A stretch of 64,000 nucleotides of DNA from Pseudomonas faucium. GTDB lineage: Bacteria; Pseudomonadota; Gammaproteobacteria; Pseudomonadales; Pseudomonadaceae. Shown here in pieces: positions 63,967 through 64,000 of this stretch (position 1 is its first letter; every line of letters starts with the position of its first letter). The stretch is taken from contig NZ_BQIP01000022.1 of NCBI RefSeq assembly GCF_021602585.1, forward strand, positions 1 to 64,000, in the 5' to 3' direction. Made by a program: the position numbers and the translations under genes. Under the pieces are notes generated by a model. That model was given only the letters and a program-made list of their open reading frames with translations. It did no database searches and was not told where the DNA came from.

Positions 63967-64000
63967 TCCTGCTCACCTACCTAGCAGTTACCGGATGTTG

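Overview
The window is a GC-rich chromosomal segment from a fluorescent pseudomonad, most likely the Pseudomonas putida group. The gene order points there: ptsP-rppH-HAD-ilvA-rpiA, serA, oscA-sbp-cysTWA, the spu polyamine operon, argA-argE and gcvTHP. So does the abundance of short palindromic REP elements with GCCGGC-AAG-CCGGC cores. There are no rRNA or tRNA genes, no CRISPR array, no insertion sequence and no prophage. It reads as core chromosome with a few variable stretches.

Layout. 1-13.3 kb is housekeeping and central metabolism: an NRDE protein (cut by the window edge), EI-Ntr (ptsP), rppH, a HAD phosphatase, ilvA, rpiA, two tandem SdiA-regulated-family propeller proteins, a FAH-family hydrolase, and a D-2-hydroxyglutarate dehydrogenase divergent from serA. 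13.5-20.8 kb holds small exported and poorly characterised proteins (a shortened binding protein, DUF523, a 2OG oxygenase, DUF2059, an alpha/beta hydrolase, a thioredoxin-like protein, a hexapeptide acetyltransferase) and a penicillin-acylase-type Ntn hydrolase.

20.9-33.3 kb looks like a sulfur and nutrient uptake block. It contains a complete polar amino acid-type ABC importer, an orphan MetQ-like protein, an AAA+ enhancer-binding-type regulator that lacks both the GAFTGA loop and the DNA-binding domain, an RBBP9-type serine hydrolase, a TonB-ExbB-ExbD energiser, and the oscA-sbp-cysT-cysW-cysA sulfate operon. Similar AT-rich inverted repeats lie upstream of tonB and oscA, which suggests shared control. 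33.4-38.6 kb encodes a TriABC-like RND efflux pump with two adaptor lipoproteins.

38.8-49.1 kb is the polyamine block: spuB-C-D-E-F-G-H homologues on the minus strand, with a second glutamine-synthetase-like ligase divergent from them. 49.2-51.8 kb carries argA and argE. 51.9-56.5 kb has a CYTH-CHAD protein, an Lrp-family regulator with an 18-bp palindrome between it and a small ACT-like protein, an orphan GspE/PilB-type ATPase and a DUF2388 protein. 56.5-61.0 kb is the glycine cleavage operon gcvT-gcvH-gcvP, and 61.2-63.9 kb a ferric-iron ABC importer.

A recurring architectural theme is REP pairs: thirteen inverted pairs in four sequence sub-families, mostly at convergent gene ends, plus hairpins placed between a binding-protein gene and its transporter partners. 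No wholly new system is proven here. The strongest leads are the degenerate enhancer-binding-protein cluster, the shared sulfur-block inverted repeats, the lobe-deleted binding protein and the Lrp/ACT-like pair.
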